Part shown: piece by piece, positions 46,550 through 57,589 of the stretch
Numbering within the stretch: position 1 is the stretch's first letter
Layout of the letters: each line of letters begins with the position of its first letter
Assembly: GCF_014805625.2 (NCBI RefSeq)
Contig: NW_023998432.1
Location: 186,001-250,000, forward strand
Direction: 5' to 3'
Length of the DNA: 64,000 nucleotides
DNA from: Glossina fuscipes
Lineage: Eukaryota; Arthropoda; Insecta; Diptera; Glossinidae
Made by a program: the position numbers and the translations under genes
Notes under the pieces: model-generated
What the model was told of the DNA's origin: nothing
The model's input: the letters and a program-made list of their open reading frames with translations, nothing else
The model's database searches: none

Positions 46550-46979
46550 TTAACAGTTTCCAATAATCGCCTCAATAGAAAAACTCAATTTCGTTTTTTT
46601 AGCGATTGTTTTTATTTCATCTTGGGTTGGGGGTTGTGCATCAATTGTTTCCATTTGCACTGGAAGCAAGTTCGCGTTCCTCAACGTAATATTTGTTGAT
46701 TTCGTGGAGGACATATAGCACGTATGTGTTATTTGGCTTGGCTTCATATAAGTTTGTGAGTTCATTAAAATATTGGCAGGCAGTTACTGATATAATCGAC
46801 AATAGCAGCCGCATTAAGCAAAGTTGCAAAGTTGCATCGCTGACTTGATTTAGCTCTGGGTCAGCCCAAGGAACACCTAATTCAATCTGTGTTATAAACT
46901 TACTTAAAAAATATAAAGGAATCTTACAACGGCGCGTTAACCTGCTTGAATACCCTGCTATAAAATTGATACATAACAT
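46550..46979 (-). pseudogene. Unrecognised coding-like sequence inside the TIR element
   Basis: Two overlapping minus-strand frames look protein-like: 46979-46641 with FITQIELGVPWADPELNQVS and HEINKYYVEERELASSANG, and 46765-46550 with QMETIDAQPPTQDEIKTIAK ending KLSFSIEAIIGNC. A frameshift between them would explain the pair. FSIEAIIG resembles an eh1 repressor motif, but this is weak. It may be the 3' part of the captured gene, a second captured gene, or chance. Confidence 0.3.
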
Positions 46980-47059
46980 CGCTGGCCTCCAATAGCAAAA
47001 GCCTAGTGGTTGCGTTATATTATTTGTAGACTAAGGTAGAAGATGGTATCATCACGTAG

Positions 47060-47280
47060 ACCAAAAGCGCATGACATATTACTCATAAAGAACAATACAC
47101 ATATCGTATAAGTTTCCACTTTTACTTTGAAAATGGAAAAAATAAGCCGCGCCTACTCAATGCTATGGAGTATGAACGTTAAGTTCTTTTCCTTTTTTTC
47201 AGTCTTTTTTAAAATAACGGTAATGAGTATGAAAGATTCAGTCACGACCGAACTTTTCCTTGTACTTTTCTGTTTTAGTT
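47060..47280 (-). repeat. Dispersed repeat family B, copy 4 (partial, inside the TIR element)
   Basis: Reverse copy: ends GGTAATGAGTATGAAAGATT, CAGTCACGACCGAACTTTTC and CTTGTACTTTTC. CTCAATGCTATGGAGTATGA lies upstream. Confidence 0.5.
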
Positions 47281-47862
47281 CACATATTCTTTGGATCGAT
47301 TAAGCTGAGGCTGTCTTTTGCCATTTACATAGAAAAAAACAATGGCTTCAGTTATCAGTATGCCAAGTCAAACCTATGTAGATGATGAATCGAACAAAAA
47401 ATTCCAAATCACAGCAGAAGCGTTCCGATTTATATGTAACTTAAAATTGTATTTTAATATTGAAATGTAACTTAAAAAAACTAGATGAATAAACTATAAA
47501 TTTAGAAATAGTAAAAATAATGATGAAAATAAATAAATAATGGAGTACAGGTGTGTGTGGTCTTGCATTTACAACAACAAAACAGATGCAGTCTTACTTT
47601 TACGGCAATAATCACATATGGTACCAGATTTACAACAACAACCACATATAACATATGTCGCTTGCCGTGCAATAGGAGATGTGATAAAATCTTTCGAGTA
47701 GCATGCTATTTTAAGTCGATTCAGTTGTTATACGCATCAAAGCATTTATATTAGCATGAGATATTAAGTTAATTCAATCGTTAAAAGAGCTTTATATCTG
47801 TTAAAAGAGAAAATGAAAAATGCAAATTGCAAAATCATTAGGTATAGTTGAAGACATAGTAC

Positions 47863-49141
47863 CTAAATGCCTAGCAAAACCTTACGTAATTTTTGCAAAT
47901 GCGTTAAGATAATAAACTCATCTCGATACAATTTCATAACAAACAAATATGCAAGTTCAATCCGGCGGTTTAGAATCTGAGTTAAAGTTTTAATTAGTAA
48001 TTCTTGTAAGGGCAAACAGCACAAAGATCTTTGTAATTGTTTAAATATATCCAAAGCATTCGGTGTTTTATTTGGCATTACTCTCGGTGCTTCTGTTTCA
48101 TTGCTATTTAAAGCAAACGACATAAGCAAAAATTATTCATCATTTGTTGTTAAATTACTTAAAACGCTGTTCTTTTTCATTTTAATATCTGAAGTGCGGT
48201 TGTGTAACATTCACTGTCATCATCGGCATGTTTTGGTGATGATGGTCGCGATTGAATTTTAATTTCATTTTGCATAGTTTGGACCTGTTGCAAGAAATCC
48301 TTTTTAAATGTATTATATAACTTTCCTTCAACAGCGTCGCAAGCATTGCGCATATTTCCAATGCGATTAATTTCGTAAAGCAAATTAAGTGTACGTCCTG
48401 CTTCCAAAGAATGTTCGTGCATTAATAAGAATAGGTTATTTTCAAGGATACTTTTTGTAACTTGTGATGGCACAAAAAATAATTTAGGTTTATTTTTACG
48501 GTATTTACGCATGCATACCGACTGATCCACGTCACTAATTCTAAATACGAATAAAAAGAGTAAAACTGAGTTTAAATAAGCAGAGATTGTTACCTTTCTA
48601 CGATGTATTCTTGTTGCCAATCATCTAACCGTCCTTCCGACCACCAAGTATCTATGATTTCACAGAATACCTTAATTGAGGCCAGCAGCAACGACATTGC
48701 CAAGTTGGCGTTCCCAGATATTTGGACAAACCCTTGACACTGACTGTTACGATCAGCAAGCCACCATGAATGCTGTACCGTGTCTCACAGTTGCATTCTG
48801 ACATTGTTATCGTCAAATTCAATAAAAGGATTTGATTTTTGCGGCGGTTTAACGTTGCCCAACATTCTATCACTTTTACTTCTAAAGCCGCAGTTTGTTC
48901 ACGTTTAACCGTGTTTCCATCTTCATCTAACCATTCCTGATAAAATAGTGCATCTTAAACTTATTTCCATTATTTCATTTGCTTTAAACTCTTATTTTTC
49001 TACTTACGCCCAATTCCGAATTACTATCTTCATAGGATGTGGTAGTTATAAAATTTTCTTTTAAAATATTTTTCCAATAAATTAATTTAACAGTTGGACC
49101 TTTGTTGTTGGTTAAGTTGGACAAAATTCCTTTTGACGCTA
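47863..49141 (-). pseudogene. Gamma-tubulin complex component (GCP5/Grip128-like) pseudogene with introns
   Basis: Minus-strand exons: 49141-49008 (GPTVKLIYWKNILKENF, ending at a GTAAGT donor), 48936-48594 (acceptor TTTATCAG; EWLDEDGNTVKREQ, NPFIEFDDNNVRM, FCEIIDTWWSEGRLDDWQ), and 48540 onward (acceptor TATTTAG; VTKSILENNLFLLMHEHSLE, EAGRTLNLLYEIN). These are followed after a break at about 48177 by LQRSLCCLPLQELLIKTL and FVMKLYRDEFIILTHLQKLR. This order matches GCP-family proteins, best with GCP5: the IIDxWxxEGxLxD..EFIIxR segment, the AGKSxxLL helix, then FxxxLRSCLxP and DYRLxxHLQxMR. GCP5 is a subunit of the gamma-tubulin ring complex that nucleates microtubules. Defects include a one-base frameshift near 48890 and a TGA after VRMQL (about 48790). 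The 5' exons and the C-terminal half are absent. Introns of 53-71 bp are retained, so this is a DNA-level copy, not a retrocopy. Confidence 0.75.
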
Positions 49142-49190
49142 TCTTAGAATTTATTCTCTGGCTAAATTTATAATAATAATAGTAATAATT
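49142..49190 (+). repeat. Tail-only copy of the SINE (third copy) abutting the GCP fragment
   Basis: ATCTTAGAATTTATTCTCTG then GCTAAATTTATAATAATAAT matches the 3' tails of the SINEs at 55038-55217 and 60174-60341, including the TAA repeats. The tRNA-like head is absent. It begins exactly where the GCP exon sequence stops. It may be a truncated SINE or the 3' end of the partner LINE. Confidence 0.7.
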
Positions 49191-49370
49191 TTACAAGTTA
49201 GCCTAATAGTAGACCGCCATAATTTTTTTTTTATTATCAAATTAAACAAAACAGTAGCTAAATTTTCTGCTAATTTACGGAACGAACGTAATAGTCTATG
49301 CTAAATTACAAAAAGAACGAAATACTCTATGTTAATTGTAAAGCCGTCGGCAAAAGTCACCCAATTTTAT

Positions 49371-50040
49371 ATTTTTTATTACTTGGCAACGGTATTTGTC
49401 CAAACTAGAAAACTAGTTATGACAAAGGAGCGTTAGCAACGCAAACATAGAATTGATGGGGTCACGACAGACTGAATGGGGTTACCATTTAAGTTGTTAA
49501 GTTAAGTTGTTAAGTTGGATTTTTAGCCATTTAACAGAGCTGCCATTTTTAGACTATTTTTTACAAGAAACTCTGTACTTTGCCTTTTAACAGGGAATTA
49601 AGCGAGGGCTTTGTTTAAAAATGATGGGGGTCTAATTTTAGGCTCACTTAATATTTTTTGGCATAGGTGTATATAAATAATAGATAGTAAATTTGAGCGA
49701 GTACGAGGTACTAAACTAAAAATAAAAACTGAGCAGAAGTTTATAAGGGGATGACGTGATGGGGTATAGGGTGTAGGGGCTGACACAATGAGGCTTCATC
49801 TCGTTTTTGGATCTGGGAATAACACTTGAACCAAACGTTGAAAACAATGTAAACAAACACAATCAGGCTGACGATCCCGAAAGATGGCTTTACTTTTTAC
49901 GAGAGGCAAATAAAAAAAGGTAGAAGAAGAAATAAAAACGACTTATTTGAAATTTAAAAATTATTTATCAACTTTTAAGTAATGTTAGTGGCCAAAAAAA
50001 AAGCAGAAAATAATTACAGTCTTGCCATACAAGTTGATTA
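49371..50040. other. Spacer between the TIR element and the METTL16 fragment
   Basis: Contains a short repeat AAGTTGTTAAGTTAAGTTG at about 49491 and a purine-rich tract. The minus frame 49786-49598 has no domain. No gene supported. Confidence 0.35.
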
Positions 50041-50056
50041 TTAAATGTTATCAAAT

Positions 50057-50428
50057 TTACTAAAATTTACACGAAATCCACAGAAGCGACCACCACCACA
50101 TAATTGCCCAATAGGCTTTACGGAGGCGTTATTTTGTGAAGGAGGTGGAGTGAAATTTGTTGAAAAAATTATAACAGAAAGTTTAGTGTATGCCAAAGAA
50201 ATCAGGTTTGTGTTTATGTATATATGTATACACGAACACGAAGATGGTCTTAATAATCAAATTAATTTTTCAGAATCTTCACTACTATGCTGGGACATAA
50301 AAGTAGTATATCGAAAGTGCTGGACATTCTTATAGAGAATAAAATTCAAAACTTTTGTTCCACTGAATTTCATCAAGGCAACACTACGCGTTGGGGAAAA
50401 GCATGGAGTATTTGTTTAGAATTCAGTT
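50057..50428 (+). pseudogene. METTL16 fragment: two exons with an intron retained
   Basis: Exon A (to 50205) reads TRNPQKRPPPHN, then TEALFCEGGGVKFVEKIITE and SLVYAKEIR. A 68-bp intron (50206-50273, GTTTGT..TTTCAG) follows, and exon B reads IFTTMLGHKSSISKVLDILI, then EFHQGNTTRWGKAWSI. This matches METTL16, the methyltransferase that puts m6A on U6 snRNA and SAM-synthetase mRNA: RNPRRPPP, the EGGExxFVxxII motif, MLGKKxSLxPL and FCQGxTxRWxLAWSF. The NPPF catalytic region upstream and the vertebrate-type C-terminus downstream are absent, and the frame closes after CLEFS. With so little of the protein left it is best read as a DNA-level gene fragment; an unusual active gene with distant exons is less likely. 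Confidence 0.75.
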
Positions 50429-50708
50429 AAAAGTAAGAAACTACCTATATAAGAAAAAAACTGTTCACCTTAAGTCAAATTCTCTCACTTCTTTAGTTAC
50501 TTTTATTGATACCGCAGAAAATTAAAATTTATTGAGTTCTCTTATTTTCAGATGGCAAAAAGAAAAACCATACAACACAAACGATTTCTGCGATTTCTCT
50601 TTGTAGACGGTTGCTCTTAAGCTTTACACGTATTAATATTAACTATCAGTTTTGTTTACTTCGTTAGAAAGATACGTCAAAGGATTTTTCTGCAACAAGT
50701 GCTTCTGA

Positions 50709-50897
50709 GCATTTGTATATTGCATTGTCTGGTCCATAGTTATGGATTTCGAACGGGCCCCATACACGCACTATGAGGTGTCGAATTATTTGCCATCCAT
50801 CTCAGCAACTATTGGGAATTACGAACCTCAGCGAACTGTAAAGAGATTGGCGATAATAATGGATTTGCCTGTATGTCTTGTCGCTCATCTACACCTG
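50709..50897 (+). pseudogene. PGAP2-like (post-GPI attachment factor) fragment
   Basis: The frame reads AFVYCIVWSIV, then YTHYEVSNYLPSISATIGNY, EPQRTVKRLAIIMDLP. It matches the first membrane segment and the luminal motif THCxVPNYLPSxSxAIGxxxPQRxxWR of PGAP2/FRAG1 proteins, ER-Golgi membrane proteins that act in GPI-anchor lipid remodelling. The conserved Cys of THC is Tyr here and the Trp of RYVWR is lost. A stop lies upstream (after CNKCF) and the match ends at about 50897, after which an unrelated GC-rich sequence follows. It is a dead fragment. Confidence 0.65.
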
Positions 50898-51035
50898 ACT
50901 GGTCGTGGGGGGCGTCTGCCTAGGCGCTCATGTAGACCTCGACGCTGATCGGCGTTGAGATTGCGGCAGCGATGCCGGGCCCCACTTCTCTCTTTCCTTT
51001 CATGTTTCACTAAAAAAAAATAAAATTTTCATTAA
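50898..51035 (+). repeat. GC-rich segment ending in an A-rich tail, probable retroelement 3' end
   Basis: GGGGGGCGTCTGCCTAGGCG and CGATGCCGGGCCCCACTTCT are far GC-richer than the surroundings. They are followed by TTTCACTAAAAAAAAATAAA. This looks like the 3' end of a poly(A) LINE or SINE, but I cannot name it. Confidence 0.35.
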
Positions 51036-51039
51036 TAAA

Positions 51040-51725
51040 TAATTGGTGTAGGTGCGCCCAAATCAAGGAACGCCTCTTAAAGCTAATTGTTGATGAAAGT
51101 TTAATGTTCTGTACCCGCGACTCTGCATGAATATCATTAATCGACACTAGTGCAGGATGTTTAAGATTTAAACAAACGTTGGTCGATAAATTCTTTATTC
51201 ATCCCGAATTACATTGTACACTAACTAATTTTACAAAAGAATTTGAACATAATGAGCTTTTTATATCGAAATTCTTGTTTGGCCACTAAAACTAGCTTTT
51301 TAAAATGTCCTTTATTAAAAACATATATGACATAGTTAGGTATGGATACATGCATGTTAAGCATAAGACAATTTAGACAATTTTCGTGGACTCTGATCGA
51401 CGAAATGAGAAATTTAACCAGCTTTCTAATTAGAATCATATAAAAGAGAGAAGAAAATTGACTAAAAAGGGAAAAAACCTCCAAGCAAGAAAGAAAAAAC
51501 ATTTTCTTCTGAATGTCTCGCCAAAATATTAATTGTAGTTAATTATAAAATATTTTTCAAAGCTCGATTAGTTTATTTTGCATAGATTATAGAATAACAT
51601 GGATACCAAAGGATTCAAAACACATAAGTTTTTTTTCTTCAGAGCTCTGAAAAGTAAAATTTCATTGTTTATCGTAGCTATTATTTTGTCTTTTTCAACT
51701 AAATGTATTTGTATATATATATGAT
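51040..51725. other. Intergenic, nothing identified
   Basis: The minus frame 51502-51221 is hydrophobic with no domain. Confidence 0.35.
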
Positions 51726-51729
51726 TTAC

Positions 51730-52133
51730 AGCTCAAACAATAAAGCCTAATGACCCAACTGCTAGTATGGCATAAATTATCCTTAATGAACCAAAAGTTT
51801 CCTTTTTTCCTAACTCTTGACAATAATATGAGAAATTATACCAAAACCAGGTAGAATTAAAATGTAAACTTCAGGATGACCAAAAAATCAAAATAAATGT
51901 TGGTAAGAAATTGCCACCTGCAGCAAGATCAAAACCAAGATCAAAAAATTATGTATTCAAATTTCGATCTGTTAATAATATAGTAATATCTCCGGCTAAA
52001 ACAGGTAGTGGTAAAAGTAGTAATAATGCGTTAATTACTGATCACACAAATAAAATTATTCGATCAAATAAAATTCTAGTAACTCGTATGTTAATTACAG
52101 TGGTAATAAAATTTACTGCTTCTAAAATAGAAA
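51730..52133 (-). pseudogene. Nuclear copy of mitochondrial COX1 (NUMT), about 400 bp
   Basis: The minus strand is the sense strand of an insect cox1. Recognisable blocks in order from 52133 down are GCAGTAAATTTTATTACCAC, GCCGGAGATATTACTATATT, AACAGATCGAAATTTGAATA, TGATTTTTTGGTCATCCTGA, CCTGGTTTTGGTATAATTTC and GGCTTTATTGTTTGAGCTGT. The segment covers the 3' end of the standard barcode region, its reverse-primer site and about 170 bases beyond. Several indels (for example around 51905-51945 and at the missing base in ATTATT-GTCAAGAG) break the mitochondrial reading frame. The plus-strand frame over it is a shadow. A useful age marker for the locus. Confidence 0.9.
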
Positions 52134-52199
52134 CCTGTATTTATACGTTGGCTTTAAAGGGAAGGGAGGTTGATGGTTCCTTTTAAAGCAGAACAGTTT

Positions 52200-53198
<999 letters not shown>

Positions 53199-53199
53199 T

Positions 53200-54070
53200 C
53201 ACTCTGAAAAAAAAGTCTTAATACATGTCATTTTTAACTTTTAATTGCGTGCTTGGTTTTTATTGTACTGCGCCTAGTTTAACATCTCTGTTTTTACGAT
53301 TTAACATGCTGTTTTGTCCTTTTGTGGATGGTATTTTGATCATAATTCATGAAAGTGTACCGTTTGTAGATGCTATTTCGACTTTCGGTTGTCACTTGTA
53401 AATAAAAATCAACTATCTGATTTTTTTTCCAAAAGGAGCAAATGTTGGAGAATTAATACAATTGTACTGAAAATGTGCAAAAAACTAAGATTGCTAAGCA
53501 AAAAAAAAAAAAATTAAAAAAAAGGAAAAAATATATAACAATTAAATAATAAAAATTATCATTGTTTGATGGAAAAAATTTTAAAAAAATATACAAAAAA
53601 AATTGTTGTTTGGTGAAAAAGAATACCGAAGGACTATTGAACAAATTAAACGTATCTCTCCGCAACAGAGCTGTGGCAACCCTATGCAATTCAATAATAA
53701 GGGATTAAATTATCAGGTACTAAGGACCGTCGACGATATTTGAATTTAAACTGAAAGTTTATGACAAGCACATTTTTTAACGGGCTCGTTTAATCAAATC
53801 TCAAATTATTAACATTTCTAAAACATATAATTTGCTTAGGTTGTTTTAATAGGCTTTTTGAATAAGAGGGACACAAAATTATTTTGGTAAACATATGGAG
53901 AAGAGCATCAAATATTAGACAGTAGTAAAAATTGGAACCAGCGATTTTTTCAAGTAACAATGTTAAACAAATGGGCAATACCACGACTTTGACCATTCCC
54001 TATATAAAAAAAACAGTTTTCCATTTAATATTAGTGATTTAGTCAGCGCACGAAGACGCTTATTATGGAA
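53200..54070. other. AT-rich intergenic, nothing identified
   Basis: Long A runs at about 53490-53600; no supported gene. Confidence 0.35.
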
Positions 54071-54077
54071 CGCTACA

Positions 54078-54238
54078 ATGTCTTCTTCTTCCAAATTTAT
54101 TACTTTTATTGTTAATTGGAAGAAATCTGTTGTCGAAGCCCACCATACACGTTCAGATGCTTATGATGGTGCTGCTCCATTATATTCCAATTGTCGGTTT
54201 TGGTTTTAACCGTTTAAAAGTGGCGACACGAATTGACT
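54078..54238 (+). pseudogene. mariner transposase N-terminal relic
   Basis: From an ATG at 54078 the frame reads MSSSSKFITFIVNWKKSVVE, then AHHTRSDAYDGAAP, CRFWF, stop and PFKSGD. This follows the first helix-turn-helix of mariner transposases (FxxKKSAxEAHRMLxEAYGxxAxSxxTCRxWFxxFKSGD). A TAA replaces the residue after WF and another stop follows. Nothing of the catalytic part is recognised. Confidence 0.7.
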
Positions 54239-54239
54239 G

Positions 54240-55020
54240 AAAATTCCATTTTGTTGCCACGTTTTGTAAAAGTTGTGCAGGATACACTGTTACAGCTCGA
54301 ATGGGAAGACATATACTACATAATGTACGAATTTTCCACAATTAATGCCTTTTTCAAGTAAAAAAATGGCCAAAATTTGTGCAACTCACAACACGTTATT
54401 AATAGGACTTAAAAGAATTGATAATTACTTAGAATATTTGTTTAATATATTTGCAGATCCAAAATCAGTCTATATACTTTTTATTTTTATAATATATATA
54501 AAAACATTTTAAGTTTGTTAATTATTTTTGTGTTATTTCGTCAGCCACATGGTTGTTCTTATCAGCACTACGTTTACAGTAATAAAACTCATACGATACT
54601 TCTCTTAAAGCAAATATATATACACAAGAAGCTGTTTTTAAAAAAACAGCTGCTCGTTATATAAGTCGTTGCACACGAACATTGAGCGTGTTACCAAAAA
54701 AATTTTCCTTTGAGTAAGTCTTGGGTAACAGCGTTTTCAAAAAATTTACTGTGATAGCTAATCAGAAAATGTTTACGGTTACGAATTGCTTTGCTTACAT
54801 CAGCAAATACAAACATACAATACAATACAATACAAACATTTTTTGGTTTCAATCATTGCATTTCTGCTTGATTTGAGTCCTAAATCCCCCTATGAAAACT
54901 CGAAATATACACAGTTATATTATCAAATTGGATCATGAATAGATGATTGGATTGCCATATTTTAAAATTTTCAAGCAAAAATGGCAAATTCTAGGACATT
55001 CGTTTTCTTTGCTTTATTTT
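54240..55020. other. AT-rich intergenic, nothing identified
   Basis: A TACAATACAATACAATACAA short tandem repeat occurs at about 54818. No supported gene. Confidence 0.35.
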
Positions 55021-55037
55021 TTTTTAATTTGCACACA

Positions 55038-55217
55038 CATCCGCCTGAGTGGCCGAGTAGGCAAGAGTCTTGACTACCAACTCAATGGTCGTGGGTTCAA
55101 ATCTCAAGTGCGGTAGAGTTTTTAATAAAGCCGAAAGCCTTAGATGCTAGTGCTTTAAGACTTTAGTCTTAGAATTTATTCTCTGACTAAGTTTATAATA
55201 ATAATAATAATAATAAT
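55038..55217 (+). mobile_element. tRNA-derived SINE, copy 1, with 12-bp target duplication
   Basis: Head: GAGTGGCCGAGTAGGC (polymerase III A box, tRNA-Ser/Leu class) and GTCGTGGGTTCAAATCTC (B box), spaced as in a tRNA. Body: AGCCGAAAGCCTTAGATGCT and TTAGTCTTAGAATTTATTCT. Tail: (TAA)n. The flanks carry the same 12 bases AATTTGCACACA at 55026-55037 and 55218-55229, which marks the insertion boundaries and a target-primed event. Confidence 0.9.
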
Positions 55218-55665
55218 AATTTGCACACAAAAAACACACTTGTAAGAAGCTTTATGCTTTGCTTTTTGCTAATTTTTCACTTGTCAAAACACTTGCTTTG
55301 AGTTCTCTCTGAAATTCGTTAGCGGTTTTTTTCTTTTACACTGTTTACAAAAAAACTCTACAATGTCTGCATAAATTCTGGTGAAAATGCCATCCACAAT
55401 ACTTATGTCCACAAATGTCATCCACAACACTTGTTATATCCACAAACGCTATCCACATTACTTGTTAAATCCACAAACGCCCCAATAGCTACTTATATTT
55501 CCTCTTGCAAAGCTTCTTTGGTGCTCAATTTAAATTATTATATAAAAAATTAATTTAAGTTATATTAAAACAGAGAATTTATTATATTTTCGTAGCATTA
55601 TCGATCTGTCGCACTCTACCGCTTTTACAAGTTATTGCTAAGTTTACATTTTATTACATTTCAAA

Positions 55666-55913
55666 TGTGACACCTAACCTAGTTAAGATAGCCTAATTTA
55701 GTTGTAACCCATATTACTCGTAATTCTAGCAATAACCTATTTTAATTATATTATTTGCTTAAGTTAGCATTAAATTATTAGTTATATAAGACACCTGACC
55801 ATACCTCAGTCAGGTCAGAATATAAGCAAGTATCTAAAAGAAAAGTAACAAATAAAGACTTTAAAATAATCCACTAAATAAAAGAACATTTAATTTTGAG
55901 TGGTGTCACTACA
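55666..55913 (+). repeat. Solo LTR, 248 bp
   Basis: Begins TGTGACACCTAACC and ends GGTGTCACTACA, so the ends are inverted (TGTGACACC/GGTGTCAC) with TG..CA termini. Inside are a TATATAAG at about 55786, a CAGTCAGGTCAG block, and AATAAA signals (for example at 55851). The size and ends suit an LTR, possibly BEL/Pao or Gypsy. A 4-6 bp target duplication was not found. Confidence 0.65.
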
Positions 55914-56194
55914 ATAGTAACGATTTTAAAGATTAATAATAATAATATGCAGTAGGCTACGCTTAATCTTTTCAAAACACTTTGAGAAAAATGTGAACTT
56001 TCAAGAAAACATTTTTTTCAACTAACACATATTTTTGCACATATTCAAATTTTTTTTTGATTAATTATTAAATTCATTTCAATACGAAATTAATCCGAAG
56101 AGGTAGCTCCGCTTTAATTCGAATGTATGATAACATTATGAGCATAAGACAAAACATAATATAATAAGGTATAAATTTTATCACTACATATTTG

Positions 56195-56710
56195 TTTTTA
56201 TACTCATCACCGAAGTATGAGAAGTACATTTATTTTGTCAAAGCGTTTGCAAGCCGAGAAGAAAACATCACAGATTCCACAAAGTATATATATTCTTTAG
56301 CATGTCCGTCTGTCCGTGTGCGTAATGTTTGTTGTAAATATTCTCGTGGCCGCAAAAATTAAGTTATCGACTACAAATCTGGCAGACACATTCGAAGTTC
56401 TTGCGTCCAAGTTGGTATTGAAAATGGGGTAAATCGGTTGAAGGACACGATCGCAGCACCGCGTCAACTAAAAGAATAAAAATGTAGTTTTTGCTCAGTA
56501 CCCATAAACTATAGTAGATAAATATAAAAAATTCGTACATTGCGGACGATGCTGTAATGCCTGTACAAAAAGAGAAAAAATCAGCCGCGGCCTCTCCATA
56601 TTAAAGAGCATTCTTTTAGTCTTTTACTCTTTATGTCTTTCTTATGATAAAGGTGATGGCTATAAAAGATTCGATCACAACCGAATATAATTTTCTTGCA
56701 TTGTTTCGTA
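56195..56710 (-). repeat. Dispersed repeat family B, copy 5
   Basis: Reverse copy: begins TTTATACTCATCACCGAAGT, contains TTCCACAAAGTATATATATTC and AGCATGTCCGTCTGTCCGTG, and ends GGTGATGGCTATAAAAGATT, CGATCACAACCGAATATAAT. Confidence 0.65.
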
Positions 56711-56997
56711 TCAAGTACTAAGATAAAATTAAAAAAAAATTTTTTATAGATAAAATATTGTTAGCTAATTAAGGGCGAATATTTAACAATTAAATCTTAT
56801 TTTTTTATTAGTCAATAATTTTTTTTAGTTTTTCAAAATGCAGCTTTTGTAAACTTGAGTGTTGTTTTGCTATTTGGTAAATATCTATTTTATTTGCTTT
56901 TCAACTTAGTCGGGGAGGTAGCCGCAAGTCAATAATATAGTTGCATTCAATTTAATTTAGAACGCAATTTCGTTTCACATTTTTATGTCCTACAGCA

Positions 56998-57320
56998 ATT
57001 GTGGTACAAGGGTATATTAAGTATCTGTGGATGTACGCCATGTCTAGAAAGACTTGAGATAGACCCGCTTTTTACTATGCCGATCAATTCAGAATCACTT
57101 TCTAAATCGGTTTAAGAATGTCTGTCTGTGTGCGCGTCTTACTTTTTTGTTTTCAATTTATAGGTTGCAATTTTTTTTTAAATAATTGAATGAAATTTAG
57201 TACACCGACGTGTTTTGGCCCAAAGACGAACGTTGTTGAAAATTCTTCAGATCTTTCAACTTTTTCGACCCGTAGAGTGGTATAAGATATTTAATGGCTA
57301 GCTTTGATCGACTATATTGT
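56998..57320 (-). repeat. Dispersed repeat family A, copy 4
   Basis: Reverse copy: begins TGTGGTACAAGGGTATATTA, contains GATCAATTCAGAATCACTTT and ATGTCTGTCTGTGTGCGCGT, and ends GAGTGGTATAAGATATTTAA. Confidence 0.55.
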
Positions 57321-57589
57321 CAAAAATTTGATTTATAAAATAAATTCTGTAATAGAACATATATACCCACAATGCTTTCGGTCCAATAAAAAAATAATAA
57401 AATCGTTAACAAAGAAATTTGAATCACGTCAGTTAACATTTTTTAATAACCCCCAATGAGGCCTTTGATAAAAGTACGCCTCTTCATGAAGGTGCTATAT
57501 AATTTTTGGTACACATTCTTACATTGTATAACTATATGATGATGAGTTAGTTTCAACTCTTAAAGGAAAACGAGCTCTATATTAGGATT

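Larger units (their letters stand above)
46364..49370. mobile_element. 3.0-kb TIR-bounded element containing host-gene sequence (Pack-type candidate)
   Basis: The 30 bases at 46364-46393 and 49341-49370 are inverted repeats with 29 of 30 matches; the core is GACTTTTGCCGACGGCTTT. A TA lies at each outer edge, so a TA target duplication is possible. Inside the right end two degenerate direct repeats (GAACGAACGTAATAGTCTAT at about 49281 and GAACGAAATACTCTATG at 49316) look like subterminal repeats. No transposase motif is present. Instead the interior carries intron-containing exons of a gamma-tubulin complex gene on the minus strand, a family B repeat and other frames. This is the structure expected of a non-autonomous DNA transposon that captured a gene. 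Confidence 0.65.

Noticed and set aside
51911..52186. 91-codon plus-strand frame
   Set aside because: It is antisense to the COX1 NUMT.
55041..55113. Possible functional tRNA-Ser/Leu gene
   Set aside because: The A and B boxes are good, but stems do not pair well, and the unit continues into a SINE body with a TAA tail and TSDs.
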